A stretch of 64,000 nt of DNA from Cymbidium sinense (taxonomy: Eukaryota; Streptophyta; Magnoliopsida; Asparagales; Orchidaceae): NCBI GenBank assembly GCA_021442155.1, contig CM038221.1, forward strand, positions 26,937,906 through 27,001,905, read 5' to 3'. This document shows positions 26,970 to 38,180 of the stretch, piece by piece. Below the pieces are notes generated by a model, which had not been told where the DNA came from, searched no databases, and was given only the letters and a program-made list of their open reading frames with translations. Each line of letters starts with the position of its first letter. Position 1 is the stretch's first letter. A program made the translations under genes and the position numbers.

Positions 26970-27182
26970 TCTTAAAGAATCTCATTCCTTAAGATGTAAT
27001 TAACTATGGGAGCTTGCGTCCATAGGGAATTTAGCAAACTCAGTTTAAAATAATCCCTACTTTACTTTTCCATGTAAAGTAGGGGAAGAATCTCTAGTAC
27101 ATCGAAGACTCATTATCCTTTAAGATTCCTTTTTAGGTGATTAGGTCCATTGTAGGATGATGACTTCTATCTCATGAGATAG
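26970..27182 (+). other. Conserved U5 hairpin cluster in LTR C
   Basis: The four hairpins of LTR A recur. They are TCTTAA with TTAAGA (26970-26993), CTATGG with CCATAG (27004-27025), CCCTACTTTAC with GTAAAGTAGGG (27055-27084, an 11-bp perfect stem), and the perfect palindrome CTATCTCATGAGATAG (27167-27182). In the third and fourth, bases that differ from LTR A change on both arms or become G-U pairs. Confidence 0.6.
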
Positions 27183-27321
27183 TACATCATTCCTCAATGT
27201 CATACCTGATCACTTTAATAAGAATATCTACGAATCTACGTGGTGTCCAACTAGCATGTATTTTTGTCTTCATTTATTTTTTTAAAGATAGATGAAAATA
27301 AAAATAAAAAAATTCATCACA

Positions 27322-28249
27322 ATGATTATTACTTTTTTGAAAAGAAGGAAATTCTAACTTAACACATGTGGAATGTGTTGGGTGTAGTTTCAAATGGTGT
27401 GATTTTATTTGAAAATAAAATCTCCATTCAAAAAATTTGGATATATTGAATGAAGATGCTTATTTTTAAATTTTTGCTTTTGAAAAAAAAAGAAATAAAC
27501 TCCAATTCTAATATATATGGAATATATTGGGTCGAGTTTTGATTTTATAATATTATTTTATTTGGAAATGAGATCTTCATTCAATAAATTTAGGTATATT
27601 GAATGAGGATTCTAATTTTCAAATATGTGCTTCTGAAAAGGAAGAAACTCCAGCTTTGACATATGTGAGATATATTGAGTGGAGTTTCAATTTTATTAAA
27701 TGATTTTATTTGGAAATGAAACTTTCATTCAAAAAATTTGGGTATGTTCAATGAAGATGTTCATTTTCAAATATGTGCTTTTTGAAAGATGATTTTGATT
27801 TTGGTTTTTTGAAAAGAGCCTACATGTAACAATCCTGAGGATTGTTAGATGGGATTGAGTTATATATATTGTGAAAATTTTTGCAAGTATTTTATTATGT
27901 AAACTTTGGGAAAGTGCTTTTGAAAAGGGATATTTTTATAAAGGATTTATTTTTGTCATTTGTGGAATGAACCTTACCTTACCATATAGATGGTAAGTAG
28001 ATTCAAAAAGATATTTAATCATCTCTTTTGGTTAAATTTTATTTTCACCTATTGGGGGACCCAACAGGGGTTTTAAGACCAACATGGAGCGACATCCTAA
28101 AAACTAAAGGATGTTGGCTATCTCAGCTTAAGAATGAAATGAGCTAAGTGCCAATTGAAAAAAGGATAGTCTTGGACTCATATAAAATACAAATCCACTA
28201 ACGATACTTGGGGACAATGATCATTTACTGAAGATGGAGAGAGGAACTT
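27322..28249 (-). repeat. 5' leader of element D: diverged tandem repeats and spacer
   Basis: Read on the minus strand, this lies just after the primer-binding site. The right part (27831-28249) is non-repetitive, shared with 43400-43828, and includes the CCTATTGGGGGACCCAACAG block near 28055. The left part (27322-27830) holds diverged monomers of the leader repeat with conserved hairpin arms, for example CATTCAATA (27578-27586) with TATTGAATG (27597-27605). No coding potential is seen. LTR C inserted within it at 27321. Confidence 0.75.
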
Positions 28250-28267
28250 TCACCAGCGGAGTCGCCA
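28250..28267 (-). promoter_or_regulatory. Primer-binding site of element D (tRNA-Arg type)
   Basis: On the minus strand the sequence is TGGCGACTCCGCTGGTGA, six bases after the LTR end. The plant tRNA-Arg(ACG) 3' end as I recall it, with CCA added, is complementary to TGGCGACTCCACTGGGGA, so the match is close. A tRNA-Arg primer is known for Ogre-type elements. The site fixes the orientation of element D as minus. Confidence 0.75.
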
Positions 28268-28273
28268 GAAAAA

Positions 28274-31203
28274 TGGTGCTAATTTATTTATTTGTGATAG
28301 GGGACACCACGTTGATCTTAGGGGGTCACTTATTGTGGTGATCGGGTATGATATTGAGAAATGATGTACTATCTCAAGAGATAAAAGTCATCATCCTATA
28401 ATGGACCACCTAATAAGACTCCTAAAGCCTGGATGTAGAATACGATATTTTACATGAAAAGTAAAGTAGGGTTTATTTTAAGCTAGGTTCATTAAGTTCC
28501 CTATGGAGGCAAGCCCCCATAATTAATTACATCCTTAGGAATGAGGTTCCTTATGAATACTCTCGATTAGGACAAATGATCATTTTCTCCAAAGATTTTT
28601 AAAGATATGACTACCAATCAATTGATTATTTTTAGAAAATCATGTGGGATTAATTAAAAGGAGAGAGTTATTATCAAAACCAAAGGAGATGAGTAGGAGA
28701 TGCTCATGATACTAGTGAGCATCCCAAACTATCCTATGGTTGGGCTTTATATTTTTGAAATTGAAGAGAATTATATATTTGAGTAGATTTTTTAATTAGA
28801 AATCTAGGGTTTACAATTTCATAATACAAGATTGTAAAATTTCTTAAGAGGTGAGGATTTATGCTTGTAGCCCCAAAGGAAAATAGCAACCTCATATCCT
28901 AAATCTAGGGTGCTTTGGCATAAGCCAAAGCACAACCTAAATCTAAGTGAAAAAATGGGCATATGATTTACCTTCGCAAGAAAGGATAAACCACTTGATT
29001 GTTGGGCCTGCAACTGCCTGGGGTGATCGCCAACTAACTCCTCCTATGATTTTAAATACATGTAGGAAAGTCATATGCTTTGTAAGATGGTTAGATTGTA
29101 TTTACTTAGATAAAAAACTAAGTATTTAAACTCACCCCCTAAGAGACTAGATCATGAAGGGCATGCATAATGACCTAAATCTAATGCAAATTTTGTCAAG
29201 TTTTATTTTGATTTTTGGACATTTTTATTTGACACATGCTATGGGTTTTATATGCCAAATGCATGAGAAAATCAATTATGGGCCAAAATCAGAAAGAAGG
29301 AGGTGTGTTTCCACCATGGCTCTCAAAGGTCAAGCCATTTTCTTTGGCAAAGGTGGAAGCCCTCCTTTGGTAAGAGTGAGATAATATGATTTATACATAA
29401 TATGAGACATACAACATCCAACTAAGGGGTTGCTAAATCATTTATTACCTTGATTTATGTCCTAAGATTAGGTGAGGTTTTGAGTTATTTAATTTAATTT
29501 TGAATTGAATAATTGGATAGAAAATTTATTTTTCTCTAAGAGCCTAATCGCATCTAGGCCATTCAACAATCATAAAATAATTAAGAAACTAGAAAATCAT
29601 GCCAACCTAATTGCACAATCATAAACATAACATCAATCAATTTATAAATTTAGTGCAAAAGAATAAGAGGCCAATGTGGTCAGGTTCCACCACACAATCA
29701 GAAAAAGGAAAATGAGTAGTCGAGCTCTACCCTTATACAACCCATATTACAAATGAATAATTATAATTATGAAGTCACAAGTGTTATGGGGGTCTTCATT
29801 CTTCCCTCCTTGTCCTTCATTCCTTCATCTTGGTTTGCTCTATTTCTTTTTTTTCTTATATTGGTTTGACTTGGGATGTAGTTTGCTCCAAGGCCTCGCA
29901 AGGTATATAAGACATGGTCTTATAACTAATGTTCACCTTAGTCCCCATAATACCTATCCTAATCTAATGCAAAAATTACATTAAAAGGAAGGAAAGTAAA
30001 TCTAGCTACACATGCATAACAAATGTTAGCTAAACACACCATACATCCCAAGCAGTTAGAGGAATACTTTGGACTTAGCACCTCGCACATGGGTAACCAA
30101 GTCCACCTATCCTAATTCGGACTATGCTTAGGGGCTAAGCAACTTGCATAGTAAAAGCATTTATATTCTTTTTTATATTTTTATTATAGCGGCCCCTTAA
30201 GTACAATCCCCTTCAGAAGACATGATTTGGCTAAGATTACTCTATCATCCAGTCAATGCACATACACCCTAACATCCAGTCTAAAACATCATAGCACAAA
30301 ACAAATTCATGCATCAAACCATGCACTACCCTAACATAGAGCTAAAAGTGGTGACCTAGGCTAATGTGTCTGCCATTTAAGGTTTGTGTGGCATGTCTTA
30401 GCTATACTTTAAGGTTAAAATTTTCCAAGTGTGAAAGATTCAATTTAGATGGTAGTTTCATTTTAAGTGATTTAGTTGACTTGTCAATTTTAGTTGGTGA
30501 TTTGATTTGGTTTGAATGAACCTACATTTAGTGACTAACTGCTATAAAGAGAAGAAAGAGAGGGAGAGTATCTCATTTATCTAACCTTAAGTGATTTTTA
30601 AGGTAAATTGATTAATGAATTTTCTTTAGTTAATGGTTTATTATGTGTTTTAATTAACCCTAAGTTTATATTCCCTCTAAATAGACCTATTCAATAAGAA
30701 ATGCATCTTAGGATTAGTTAGGGTGGATTACTATCATGGAAGAGATTATGTTTGATTTGGTTGTATGATTTACATGTGTAATATGAAGATCCTTCCTAAG
30801 TCTTAATATAGAGATGCATAGGAATAGATTTAGGCAAGTGTTGTGTTCTTTGCAAATGAACTATACACTTGCAAATCCAATGTGAATCCATGTTAAGAGA
30901 AGAAAAGAGAACTTCATAATACACATCTTATGCTATCATCACATGCAAGCTTATATATATTTATAACTAGCATCACTTCATTTATAATCTTTGATTTATA
31001 GGTTCTAAAAAATAATTTTTGGTTTAATAGTGATAATAGCCACTCATATTCTTAATTTTAGCCAACACATACAATTTGACATAAAAGGAAACATTTTATT
31101 TAATTAATTTTTAAAAGAAATGAATGCATGATTTCATATGGCAATCAATATTTAGCATTATTGGAAAGAAATAAAAGAATGTAAGCACATGACTTCATTC
31201 GCC
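28274..31203 (-). mobile_element. LTR D: 3' part of a minus-strand 5' LTR
   Basis: On the minus strand this is the last part of the LTR (equivalent to about 23926-27321 of LTR C), ending AGCACCA just before the primer-binding site. About 390 bp are deleted near 30750. The TATA box (CTTATA at 29732-29737 on the plus strand) and a degraded neighbouring hairpin are kept, and the U5 hairpins are recognisable (for example 28501-28522). The first 4.3 kb or so are missing: LTR E begins exactly at the break. It is the 5' LTR of element D. Confidence 0.85.
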
Positions 31204-34200
31204 TATTGACCTCACTTTTGGAGTGAGCTCTCAACTTCTCCATCTTAGACATAGGACTTCTCTAAACACTAAGAGTTCCTCAATCTTGAGACACTTCTAA
31301 TGATTAGGTGAACACTTAACCTAACCCTAGAGACTTAGAAGGGTTTATCATAAGATTATGCTATGCATTAGGAATTTAAGGCAATCACTTAACCTATAGT
31401 TGAAATCCAGCCCATGTACCCTCCTTCAAACCAATCCAAATCAAATCTCAAATCAATTCCAACTCAATTGATTTTCTCAAATCTCAATTCAATCCCAACT
31501 CAATTGAGTTTTTCAAATTAAAATCAATTCCAAATCCAATTCGACTTCCAGATGATTGAAACCCATGAGCAATTCTAAATCCAAAACCTTCCTAAGCCTT
31601 ATGAATCACATCCATAACCTTAGCCAAACCTTTCAAAATCAACCCAAAGCCAAGTGATTTCTTTATAAATCACTTATCCCATCATGTGTATTCACAAATA
31701 TAAATGAAATTGGCATCCAAATCATCCAAATCAAATGAATATAAATCAAAACCCCTTTTTCAAACTGTTTGGCCTACCTTAGCCAAATTTATAATCAAAT
31801 CACACCTAATTCACATGATTCTCTCATAGATCATTTATATTCTCATTTATCTTCAAAAATATAAATGAAATATAAATTCAAATGGCCAAAATCAAATCAA
31901 TATAAATTTAAAACTCAAATCCAAACCCAATTTATATCATTTATGCCATTCTCTTGGATTTAGCCAAATCATTCTCAAATCAATCCAAACCCTTGGATTT
32001 TCCCTTCGAACAATAACTCCTTCAATCACATGACCAAATATAAACATAAACTACAATCAAAAAGCCAAAATCAAACTAACCCATGTCAAACCCATGTTCA
32101 TCCTTTTGACTTGAAATTGGCAAATGAACCAAAACCCATTTGACTCCAAATCACTTGCAATTAGATTTATATTTCCATCATAAGTCCATATGTGAGTTCA
32201 ACCTAACTTGAATCAAGTCATGATCAAGCTAATTCACCCTTTTAGGTCCACTTGACCCAAAGTAGCCTAAAGACTCTTTTTTGAACCAAGTTCTAATCCA
32301 ACTTGAATTGGGTTGAACCAAGGCCACCCAAGCCTCACATTATGATCAATAATCATCCTAGAATGATCAATCACTCAAATTGGGTCGAACCAAGTCAAAC
32401 CTAGCTTTTAACCAAGTCAAAACTTAGCCCAAATGAGACCTAAACAAGCTAGAATTCACCATGAGCAAAATTGATTGAAACCATTAATCTAAACCAATCC
32501 ATAATCAATTATTAAACATGACCAAACCCTCATTTGAGCTGACCAAACCCAATTGGCCCTCATAGCCCAAGTTGATCTAAATTAACCTAAAAAAAGCCAA
32601 AATCAATCAAATCTTGATCTAAGTCAAATTAATTGCAACCAATGGATCAAATTCATTCTAAATTGATTGTTGAATTTAACCAAAGCTTCAATTGACCAAT
32701 TAGACCCAACCTAGGCTAATTAACCATGAACCCATCTTGGCCCAAAAGGTCAAATCAACTTGAAATCAAACCAAATTAGAATTTATTAAAACTAAAGATT
32801 GCAATACATTTTAAATGATCAACCAAGCCTAAACTAACCCATGACCTAACCCAATTGGGTCAAATTGGTCAACTTGACCCAATTGGGTCAAATTGGTCAA
32901 CTTGACCCATTTGATGCAAATGAACCTAAATAAACCAAAACCAAATCTGAACCAAATTTAATCAAACCAATGATACCCATAGGCTCCAAATGATCATTTG
33001 AACTTGATCTAACCCATAGTTTGACTCAATTTGACCAGTTGGTAAAACAACCCAATTTGACCTAACTTGACCCAAATTGATCAAATTGAGCCAAATCAAA
33101 TCAAATGAACTCCAAATCACTTGAAATTTGGCCCAACCCATTTTGAAATCATTTCAAATCCGTCCAAATTAAACTCATAGCTAAATGTCCACTTTGCCCT
33201 TGGGTCAAAGGGTATCCCATGACCAAATTCACTTGGAATTTGGCTATTTCTTTCCCAAGGCCACTTGACACCCATCTATTGGTCCACATGGGCACCAAGA
33301 AGGGCAATGAACATGACCCAATGAGCTTGGGTTAGCCATGACCCAAAGGGAGGCCAAACCGACAGCCCTAATCACCCTTGGATACTTGGCTCACAAAATT
33401 CACTCACCAATCACATGGCGCACTCTCCCTTACTCCTCCACCCAAAACAACTCATGGGGAGCATTTTTTAGCCCAAACAGATTAGCCAATCCAAGCCATT
33501 GAGCCAAAATGGAAAATCATCCATCCACCATTAAATCCAAGGAGAGGGAGATATACCCCCCTCATTCTCAGTCAAAAGAAGAGATTCATTCCTCACAGCT
33601 CTAGAGGTTGAAATGAAGCCTCCCTAAGCTTTTCCCAGCCATTCCCAAGCTTCCTTGCTTCCCATTTCTCGGTTTTACTCAAAACCAAAATAGGGGAGAT
33701 TAATCTGAGCTCAACTCACTCAATCCTCAACCAAAGTGCAATTAACCTTGCGCACACCATCCTTAGACCAAGGCAAGTCAAAATGAATCAAATCTCAAGC
33801 TTCCGATGACCGGAGCTAGGAGTTTGATCGAAGCCAATCACCTACATGTCGTGGATTGGTCTTCCAAGCTAACTACATCAAACCAAAGCTTGTGTGGCTC
33901 AACAGGGCTTCGTTTCATCCAAGTGAAGCTTCCTCAATCATTGGAATCGCTGGACACAAGCTCTGGTAAAGTATGCCATTGAATCGACCTTAGAGTAAAA
34001 TTTGCTTGCTCATTTGTGAAGGAAATCATTATGTCACACAATCTCCACCATTAGATGTGTTGTTTGTGCTTCCTCGAAGGTTTGGAATGAATTTGAGCTC
34101 CATTCGAGGGGTGATTGATTGACATCCATCTCTCATTTGCCGGAGAGGATCATTAACTATCTATTTCATGTGATTGAATCGGACAGTCTTAATCAAATCT

Positions 34201-35134
34201 TCCTTTAGATCTCTCTAATTTTCTCCTTAACCATAGATTAAATCATGACCATCCGATCTTAGATCGGACGATCCACGGGAAAGCGCATCCGCCGCCAGCT
34301 GACTTAATCAACAAATGTGACAACTTAAATAACTAATCTCATCATGGCACATGGAAAGTGCATTGCATCAGCCGCCACGTGGCTCGACGGGATTAAGAGT
34401 TTAATTAGGCTTAATTAATTTAATTTTAATGGTGAAAATTCCAAAATTCATAACTAATTGTAGAAAAATACAAAAAATTCAAATAAATACTTATTTTAAA
34501 GGTAATTCAGAGGAGAATAATAGAAAATTAAAATCAATTAATTTTGAATAGTGATTTTTACTTAATTTGGGTTTTATTGGGAATATAGTTAGGCTAATTA
34601 CTCTCTAATTACTCCAACAATTAATTCCAAACTTTCTAAGATTGATTAGTGGAATGACCTCTGCCTCCCATGATTTCTTTAGAATTTATTGCTTGATTAA
34701 TTAGAAAAATTACTTGTTTCATTTTTAATCCCTCTCTTAATTAATTAAATGATCAATTAACATGTTAAATAGTAATGAATCCATTAATTAAGTTGGCTAA
34801 TCATTATGAAATAATGAATGGACATGGGGAATAAGATTATTTCCTCTTCTCCAATCTTTTCCACTAAGTTTATTTCATTTGGATAACACTAAATAAATTT
34901 GTAACTAATTAATGGCTTAATCACCTCATTAAATTATTTAATTAATCAAACTCAAAACCAAATCATTCCAAAACTCAATCATTCAATTCTTGGGTAGATC
35001 CTTAGGTGTTCAATAACCCAAGAGAATTCCAAAGGAAATTATAATCAAACTACATGTGTAAGAGGGTTATAAAAGTACTTAATCAAATCTTTTAGCTTAA
35101 TTGACTGATAATTGTGAGCCAATTGTATTAGGCC
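31204..35134 (+). mobile_element. LTR E: first half of a plus-strand LTR
   Basis: The sequence begins TATTGACCTCAC (the family start with one change) immediately where LTR D breaks. It follows LTR C up to the GTGAGCCAATTGTATTAGGCC block near 35134, then stops. It contains two AT-rich subrepeats (about 31690 and 31857), the TTGAC field (32210-33080) and a 28-bp tandem duplication (32850-32905). The promoter and U5 half are absent. The most likely history is insertion into LTR D followed by a deletion that removed the rest of E, the rest of D and the 3' half of the next element. Confidence 0.82.
32850..32905 (+). repeat. 28-bp perfect tandem duplication with an 18-bp palindrome
   Basis: A 28-bp unit starting CCCAATTGGGTCAAATTGG is repeated back to back. 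The junction creates the perfect palindrome TTGACCCAATTGGGTCAA at 32874-32891, with two outward-facing TTGACC motifs. Confidence 0.85.
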
Positions 35135-35590
35135 TCTCAACTTTCTGAGATGAAAATGGGGTTAGAGCTAGGGTTCCCAATTGTTATCTGACTGTTCTAC
35201 ATAATAATGATTTGGATATATTCATGCTTTTCTTGGAGGCCTGGTCTTCATCGCTATTTGGCTCGAATGTCACCTCCAAAGGGACCCCACCGAGAGGGTT
35301 AGTTGGCATGCTAACCACATGAGACTCATCCTCCGAACTGGACTCTAAGTCTATATGGATAGCAGGGGTACTCCTATGAGCTAGAACATAGCTCCTATTG
35401 ACTGGCCACCAAAAGGAGGTCTTCCACCTCTGGAACTACCTCTGGATCTACCACTTCCTCTACCTGATGAAGGTCGGGTCATCCTACCCATGTGTTCATA
35501 TGGAGAAACAAACTCTAGGTGGAATATAACTTCAGACTCTACTTCTTCCTCAGGTTGATTCTCATTCACAAGCATTTTCATTTTCATTTG
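35135..35590 (-). pseudogene. Unassigned fragment of a minus-strand retrotransposon coding region
   Basis: The minus strand shows short open stretches with protein-like composition. One is acidic (near 35240-35340, SSSEDES then LEVTFEPNSDEDQ). Another, open at 35381-35587, is rich in Arg, Gly and Ser (GRGSGRSRGSSRGGRPP), as in nucleic-acid-binding tails. I cannot assign a domain. It does not continue the protease linker to its right, which breaks off at about 35620 next to a short LTR-like sequence, so it may come from another part of an element. The left edge abuts LTR E. Confidence 0.45.
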
Positions 35591-35618
35591 TCACATGGAA
35601 AGCGCATCGCATCAATTT

Positions 35619-36360
35619 TTTTTTAAACATTGACCAAGTTCACGAGGATGGACTTTTGATTTTGAGGAAGGCAGTAGGCCGCATCCTCATATATCTCAAC
35701 CTCTCTAATTTAAAAGGGCTTCAAGTCTCCTTTAACACAATACTCAATTCTACCTCTTCAAAATTTGATGCACTGATGTAAAGAGGATGGAATTGTATTA
35801 TTTTCATGTATCCAAGGCCTACCGAGCAAAATAGTGAAAGATGTATCTAAATCAATTATGTTGAACATGGCTTCTATCTTCCAGTCATCTATCTCTAATG
35901 GAAACACTATCGAGCCTAAATCCCTCTCGCCTTACTCATTGAATCCTCTCAACATCATCTGATCTCCTCAGAGTTCAGAGATGTCAATCCTCAGGTAGAT
36001 AAGTGTCTTTAGAATCATAATGTTCACTGATGCACCTAGATCAACTAACACCCTGGAGAGTCTAAATCTACCCATATCCATTGTGATGTAGAGGCGATTA
36101 TGCTCGGTTGTCTCCAAAAGAAGATCTTCATCGATGAATGTAACTCCACAGGTTTCTCTTGAATAACATGCTTCTTCTCCAATAGCAGTCAGCTGAGCTA
36201 AGCATATTTTTGGATCGAGAAGGGCTTTGATCAATGAATCCCTCATCTCTTTGAATAAGACAAGGGCATCATATATGCTTAGCTTAGCTGGTAACTTTCT
36301 CAGGTGAGCGAGGATATTGTAGTCAACTCTGGGCTAGTCCTCCATAAGCATATCCATAGG
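35619..36360 (-). pseudogene. Ty3/gypsy protease region, decayed
   Basis: Retroviral-type aspartic protease matures the Gag-Pol polyprotein. On the minus strand the order is: a pre-protease segment with LSIYDALVLFKEMRDSLI (about 36220-36300), GVTFIDEDL, HNRLYITMDM, then the active-site region RVLVDLGASVNIM (near 36030), then a downstream stretch with ILLGRPWIHENN (about 35800-35840) that precedes reverse transcriptase in plant gypsy elements. The open part is 35968-36246. The expected Asp-Ser/Thr-Gly active site reads Asp-Leu-Gly, so the enzyme would be inactive. Stops follow in the linker, and reverse transcriptase itself is not present. It lies downstream of gag in the same decayed element. 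Confidence 0.85.
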
Positions 36361-36990
36361 AAAAGCATCCTGTGGAGGGGCTACTTGATTGCCAGAATCA
36401 ATGACTTGCTTACCCTTATTTTGAGATGCTACCCTAGGAGGTAGAACTTTTCCACTGTGGAGGTTGACTTCAGTGCCTTCATGAGATGGTTTAGTGGAAA
36501 GTTCTACCTACTCATTAGGTTCACCTACAACTTCTCCTATAGGATCATCGGAGTTAGATGACTCCAAATCTATCTCAATGGGCGAACCTAAATGATTCAA
36601 TAATAGGTAATCCCTTTTTAAATTAGAAGAAGAGGAGTGATTGAAACTAGAGTTATTATTAATTAGACTTGGAGAGCTATCTATAGGAATAAACTTAGGA
36701 AGGTCATCAGAAGTGACACAAATGTAAGTGGAATTAGCTTTCTTCATTGATTTCTTAGATTTGGATGGAGGTACAAATAGAAATCAAGTAAAGTAAAGGA
36801 GTGATGGATTTGACACCCCTTCTACTGATATAATATAGCTACTAGAAGAAGAGCCGACTAGAGGAATTGTAGCTGTAACTATAGAAGGAGTGCTGAAACT
36901 AGTCGATGGTTTCACTACTGTGCTATCCTAGGCAAGTGGAGGTAGTTGCTGCTACTGTTCGGCTTCTACTTCCCTTAAGTTTTTTTTATC
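36361..36990 (-). pseudogene. Linker between gag nucleocapsid and protease, low complexity
   Basis: The minus strand has an open stretch at 36508-36747 (79 codons) rich in Ser, Asn, Asp and Glu (for example SSPSLINNNSSFNHSSSS). It sits between the zinc-knuckle remnant and the protease, where plant gypsy elements carry a poorly conserved linker. No domain is recognised. Confidence 0.5.
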
Positions 36991-38180
36991 AACTTGCAAA
37001 CTTCCTTAAAGTTTGAGGTTTGAGCTACCTCAAGCATCTGCAAGGGTAATTTTTTTATCTTAAAAATAATTTTCTTAGAGGTTCGGGATAAGGAGATATC
37101 TCAACCTTCCTTTGTCTTACGAGGATCACATGTATCCCTAAGAATTACTCTGACAGAACTAGAAGGTTGTTCTAATAGGTATTCTTTAGGGATGATGATG
37201 GCACCCTACTTGTAGCTATGCTCAAGCCAATCCTTAAAGGTAATGCAATCTTCTAAGACATGGCCTAAAATGCAATGGGGAAATAGTTTTGATCATGACT
37301 CTTTCTTACTTCCTCCGGCCTCCTAGGCTTTGGTAGCTAGAAATGAAGCTTTTTTAAGAGATTCTTAAATATATTCCTGACTATCTCCCTCAAGAATGAA
37401 TAAGGTTTATTCAATCTATCGACAAGAGTAGGTAAGTAATAACTACATGGTGGCGGGTAGGAATATAGTTGATGATGTTGATGAGGAGGTGACAATGGCG
37501 ACCGCTATGACAACTAAGGTGGCCAGTATGACGACCGAGGTGGTGGTAGAGGAGGTGGTAGAGGAGACTGCTAAGCTTGAGGCCTATCTGACTGAACCCT
37601 AGCTGGCTGCTTCCCATTATCAACTACTGTGACTACCCCTAGTTTCTTCTCAAATGCCTTCTAAGGTCTAGACTTGGTTGACTAGTCCTGGAAAGGTAAC
37701 TGTTTGGTTTCTTCTTGTAGACTAGCCGCCTTGTTGATTAATTTCTCGAAGGTTTTGATTATAAAACCCTTGAGCATGAAAGGAATCAATCCATGGATAT
37801 TCTTCAGGAGAATTTCTATGGCGTGTTGTTCTGACAGTTGTGGTTAACATTTCATACTCAGGTTTTGCCACTTGAGAATGTAATCAATAAGGGACTCATT
37901 GGAGACTTGTATCACTATAACAAGATTGCCTATAGTAACCCTTTGATGAGCTCAAACAAATCTCTTGATAAGAATATTGCTCCAACTCGACAAATATTTT
38001 TCTGAGAACCATTGGACAATTCCATTTACCAAATGCAACATCCAAATAAACTACTAACAAATAATCTAAAAGAAGGGCATCACTACCTCTGGTGTTGCAT
38101 CAATGGGCCCTAAATGTGCAATGTGTTGGCGAGGGTTCCCACTGCCATCAAAGATTTTGAAAGGAGGCACAAAACCCTTA
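36991..38180 (-). pseudogene. Ty3/gypsy gag: capsid and nucleocapsid, broken
   Basis: Gag builds the virus-like particle that packages the element RNA. On the minus strand, FKIFDGSGNPRQHI (about 38100-38165) matches the start of the retrotransposon gag capsid domain. SNESLIDYILKWQNLSMKC (about 37850-37910) matches its conserved end. A zinc-knuckle remnant, CILGHVLEDCITFKDWLE (about 37220-37280), follows the pattern of the plant Tat-type knuckle but has lost its first Cys. At least three frame changes and several stops disrupt it. The region between is proline, histidine and glycine rich (37411-37623). The gene runs leftward into the protease. Confidence 0.8.

Larger units (their letters stand above)
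19566..27321 (+). mobile_element. LTR C: complete solo LTR (about 7.76 kb)
   Basis: The LTR begins TGTTGACTTCAC and ends AATTCATCACA. It is flanked by a likely 5-bp target-site duplication (GTGAT and ATGAT) and by two halves of one minus-strand repeat leader, with no internal region on either side. This is the signature of a solo LTR left by recombination between the two LTRs of an inserted element. Inside are a short-period TCAAATTCAAACCAAC minisatellite (19790-20240), one subrepeat block near 20390, the TTGAC field (20690-21520), an AAGAAG-rich tract (about 25655-25735), a TATA box (25790-25795) with hairpin to 25813, and U5 hairpins (26970-27182). Sequence divergence from A and B is clear by eye, so C is a different subfamily. 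No gene is visible. Confidence 0.85.

Noticed and set aside
28250..28267. tRNA-Arg gene fragment
   Set aside because: Only the 3' complement is present, beside an LTR end, with no cloverleaf around it; a primer-binding site explains it.
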